Assembly (NCBI GenBank): GCA_002314565.1
Contig: DCGL01000059.1
Coordinates: 1 to 35,225 of the forward strand
Direction: 5' to 3'
Source of the DNA: Clostridiales bacterium UBA1779
Lineage (GTDB): Bacteria > Bacillota > Clostridia > Oscillospirales > CAG-272
DNA: 35,225 bases
Shown here: piece after piece, positions 32,915 through 35,225 of the stretch
Layout of the letters: each line of letters starts with the position of its first letter
How positions within the stretch are numbered: the first letter of the stretch is position 1
Program-made: the position numbers and the translations under genes
The notes under the pieces: model-generated
What the model saw: the letters and a program-made list of their open reading frames with translations, nothing else
What the model was told of the DNA's origin: nothing
Database searches by the model: none

Positions 32915-35101
32915 TCATAGTTTTCTTAAAATAACAATATGCTCATTTGTCATTGTATTTGCTTTGTTTCCAATTTCATTTGTTGGTGAGTTTTGAGCAG
33001 GCATAACTTTATTACAAATATTTCTATCTATTGTGTATATATAATCGAGATTGTATTTTGATGCTATTTCTTTTATGATAATATCTGTTTTAAGGTTTTC
33101 ACCTTTTACTGTTCTGTTTCCTACAACCCAAAATTGATATCCTTTTGATTTGGTTTTTGTAGCTACAGCAGATATTGATTTCTCCAAATCCGTATAGAAA
33201 CTATATACATCACCAGTTCTTTCAATATCAATATCTTTGATTTTTTCTAATGATTGTCTTAAGGTGTTGCTGGGAATATCATAGGTAAATCCATTTCTGT
33301 ATTTATGTCCGCCCATCAGTTTCTTATCAATATCAATTATTTCTTTGTGGGTTGTTGTATCGTTACCATGCCACAGTAAAGATAATCTGCTATATTCACC
33401 ATATGCTACAGTCGTTCTACTGTCACCATATGGAGGAGACGTAATAATTAAATCAGCCGCGCTATCAGGAACCTCATTTAGTGAAGTTGCATCATTATTG
33501 AAGATATGGACATTTGAAATGTTGCCTTTATCGTCAATTGCTTCAGAAAATGAATTCATTTTTTCTATGTTTCTCTTTAAAATGATAGAAAATTCCTTTA
33601 TTACATCCGGATTGAAATCATATACTTTGTTGGGGGGCATCCTAAACATTTTAAATTCACCGTTTCTTCTGTTTGAAACGAGACGAATCGTTTCACTGAA
33701 TGCTATAAAAGCAAAGTCTCGAATTGATGAATCTTTTGTTTCTTCAATGCTCTCTTTTATCAATTGAAGAAGTAATATAACTCTTGGTTTGAACCAATAA
33801 CCAAGATTATTAAATGAAGGAACCGACATTTTACTTCCTTGATTTTCAAAATATTGGTCAAGATATTCATTAGCAGATATCCCCCAACCTTCTTTTGATG
33901 TTAAATCAAGATGAAGAGAATTTTTCATATATTCGTCCACATTGTCAAAATATTCAGCATTAGAAGAGTATTTAATATTTATTAGCTCGATTATTTTATT
34001 GCATTCATTTTGCAATGCCGAAGAATCAAGAGGTGTTGTTTTGACTTTACTTAATAATAATGCCAAAGGATTTAGATCATTACCATAAATAGTTGGAATA
34101 TTTGCCAACATTCCTTCTACTAACACTGTGCCTGACCCTGAAAACGGGTCAAATAAAGTGTCGATTTCTTTAACTTTTTTTACAATGGAAATAATATTCC
34201 GACTGATTGGGCAAACCATCATGGCAGGATAACTATGTATTCCGTGAGTATATTCACGAGTGTCAGAGTCTTTAAAGTCCCAAAAATCACAAGGAAGAGA
34301 TTTAATAATAGATATTAATTTTTCATCTTCCTTCGTATGAGTAGTGAATTGCGAATAATTTATCATTGAATTCTCTCCGTTTGTTATTTCTAATTCTGCG
34401 TTATGTGTTTTTATTTCTACAGTACAAATAGTGTCGTTGTGCCAGCCACCATGAGGAACAAGTAAGATTCTTTGAATTTCAAATCCATATTTATTACCAA
34501 TTCCACCGCTGTTCCACCCAAAAGTAATTACTTTTCCACCAATCTTTACTATTCTCGATATTTCCTTTTTATGATTTCCCCAAAAGGACGCTTTTGTAGT
34601 ATCCCATGTAACATTATATCCCACATCATTATAACACTCGCTAACCTGTCGCGGTGAATAAGGTGGGTCATATAGTACCCCATCGACAGAGTTAGTGTCG
34701 AACAGCTTAAGAAAATCCAAAGCATCAAGATGATAATCAGTATCAAATTCTGTGCTCAAGTCATTTGTTATTGTTGCAAGTTTGTTCCTGTTTGCAAATG
34801 GATCTATCCAAAAGCCTTCTGTTGCTTCTTCGGATATAAGATCATGAATGGGCTTTATCTCGAAAGTGTGTTTATTGGGCATTGCCCAAATGCGTTCAAT
34901 TGTAATAGAATTATTATGAGGTATAGTTTTGGGTATTATTTTTTTTCTGGCATCAATCGGTTTTTCTGCATTTTCCGGAATTGTCCATACATTTCCGACT
35001 CGTTGCGCTCCAGCAATCCTGGCTTCATTGCATAAGATTTGTACACGGCGGGCCGTCATTCCCCAGTTATCAGCTGCTTCTTTTACACTTAAATATTTCA
35101 T
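32915..35101 (-). CDS. HTH-fused DNA methyltransferase with two catalytic domains
   Basis: 728 residues. Residues 1-50 form a MerR/excisionase-type helix-turn-helix (LSVKEAADNWGMTARRVQ). Domain 1 (about 95-235) has a variant SAM motif IDPFANRN (99-106), TND and the catalytic DPPYSPRQ (145-152), with GKVITFGW after it. Domain 2 has DPFSGSGT (318-325) and TSPPYGDS (554-561), then QFWVVGNR. DPPY is usual for N6-adenine and SPPY for N4-cytosine or adenine enzymes, so one polypeptide may modify two bases or both strands of an asymmetric site. The ATG has GGAGGG seven bases ahead (35109-35114, minus). It converges on the HEPN gene with a 20-base gap. No nuclease is in the window; a divergent gene starts at 35207. 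Confidence 0.85.
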   Translation of the reverse strand: MKYLSVKEAADNWGMTARRVQILCNEARIAGAQRVGNVWTIPENAEKPIDARKKIIPKTIPHNNSITIERIWAMPNKHTFEIKPIHDLISEEATEGFWIDPFANRNKLATITNDLSTEFDTDYHLDALDFLKLFDTNSVDGVLYDPPYSPRQVSECYNDVGYNVTWDTTKASFWGNHKKEISRIVKIGGKVITFGWNSGGIGNKYGFEIQRILLVPHGGWHNDTICTVEIKTHNAELEITNGENSMINYSQFTTHTKEDEKLISIIKSLPCDFWDFKDSDTREYTHGIHSYPAMMVCPISRNIISIVKKVKEIDTLFDPFSGSGTVLVEGMLANIPTIYGNDLNPLALLLSKVKTTPLDSSALQNECNKIIELINIKYSSNAEYFDNVDEYMKNSLHLDLTSKEGWGISANEYLDQYFENQGSKMSVPSFNNLGYWFKPRVILLLQLIKESIEETKDSSIRDFAFIAFSETIRLVSNRRNGEFKMFRMPPNKVYDFNPDVIKEFSIILKRNIEKMNSFSEAIDDKGNISNVHIFNNDATSLNEVPDSAADLIITSPPYGDSRTTVAYGEYSRLSLLWHGNDTTTHKEIIDIDKKLMGGHKYRNGFTYDIPSNTLRQSLEKIKDIDIERTGDVYSFYTDLEKSISAVATKTKSKGYQFWVVGNRTVKGENLKTDIIIKEIASKYNLDYIYTIDRNICNKVMPAQNSPTNEIGNKANTMTNEHIVILRKL

Positions 35102-35127
35102 TGATTATCCCTCCATTACCAATGAAT

Positions 35128-35156
35128 ATTATATACCGAATTGCGAACAATTGCAA
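35128..35156 (-). promoter_or_regulatory. Sigma-A promoter of the methyltransferase gene
   Basis: On the minus strand TTGCAA (35156-35151), 17 bases, TATAAT (35133-35128). The leader to the ATG is about 20 bases. Confidence 0.75.
35139..35154. promoter_or_regulatory. Candidate operator, AATTGC direct repeat
   Basis: AATTGC occurs at 35139-35144 and 35149-35154, exactly ten bases (one helical turn) apart, overlapping the spacer and -35 box of the methyltransferase promoter. It may be bound by the enzyme's own N-terminal helix-turn-helix, as in self-regulated restriction-modification genes. Confidence 0.4.
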
Positions 35157-35206
35157 GGACATTTTCTATTTTTATATAATTAATAATAATCAAAAGGAGA
35201 AAAAGT

Positions 35207-35225
35207 TTGAAACAAAATAACCACT
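35207..35225 (+). CDS. Start of a divergent gene, cut by the window edge
   Basis: AAGGAG (35194-35199) is followed seven bases later by TTG, then AAACAAAATAACCAC in frame (M K Q N N H). Only six codons are visible. Divergent placement from the methyltransferase makes a restriction or control gene plausible, but nothing in the visible residues shows it. Confidence 0.35.

Noticed and set aside
26462..35225. Prophage, integrative element or transposon ends
   Set aside because: No integrase, transposase, phage structural gene or short terminal repeats were found; the only boundary signal is the long AKR repeat.

Overview
The window looks like a chromosomal segment of a gut-type Bacillota (Clostridia, probably Oscillospirales/Ruminococcaceae-like). 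The reasons are Bacillota-style housekeeping neighbours (rimO-pgsA, ECF sigma with anti-sigma), a cobalamin-dependent MetH without a reactivation domain, a secreted protein ending in a two-loop dockerin, strong AGGAGG-type ribosome binding sites, and about 50% G+C in the core. No rRNA, tRNA or CRISPR array was seen.

Layout. 1-3.3 kb: trpS, then rimO and pgsA (4-nt overlap) and a terminator. 3.3-6.3 kb: an ECF sigma factor (probable TTG start), a one-helix membrane anti-sigma candidate, and a lipoprotein with a von Willebrand A domain whose leader has two strong hairpins. 6.4-9.8 kb: a CE15-like alpha/beta hydrolase and a secreted dockerin protein, each behind its own sigma-A promoter and surrounded by palindromic intergenic repeats. 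9.8-17.7 kb, minus strand: a probable operon transcribed as HAD phosphatase, azlC, azlD, carrier protein, MBOAT acyltransferase, amino-acid adenylation enzyme, D-cysteine desulfhydrase/ACC-deaminase-like PLP enzyme and a stand-alone class II glutamine amidotransferase. This is a dltABC-like core (activate, carry, transfer) with unusual amino-acid-handling partners and no visible dltD. A divergent promoter pair at 17.64-17.73 kb separates it from the plus-strand run metF, metH, copA, copZ, dxs and a 4Fe-4S aldo/keto reductase (AKR).

From 26.46 kb to the right edge the DNA becomes strikingly AT-rich and carries defence-type genes: (i) an overlapping three-gene unit of a DUF262 protein, an AAA ATPase of the DUF3696 type and an unrecognised third protein; (ii) a second, about 96% identical, 5'-truncated copy of the last 668 bp of the AKR gene; (iii) a small orphan gene; (iv) a DGQxR-motif protein paired with a HEPN-motif protein; (v) a convergent 728-aa protein with an N-terminal helix-turn-helix and two complete DNA methyltransferase domains; and (vi) the start of a divergent gene cut by the window edge. 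The AKR repeat suggests the first cargo unit arrived by homologous recombination with DNA from a related strain.

The two best candidates for undescribed biology are the dlt-like aminoacylation operon (9.8-17.5 kb) and the defence island (26.5-35.2 kb), especially the DGQxR-HEPN pair and the double-domain methyltransferase. Functions of both are inferred from motifs and gene order only.
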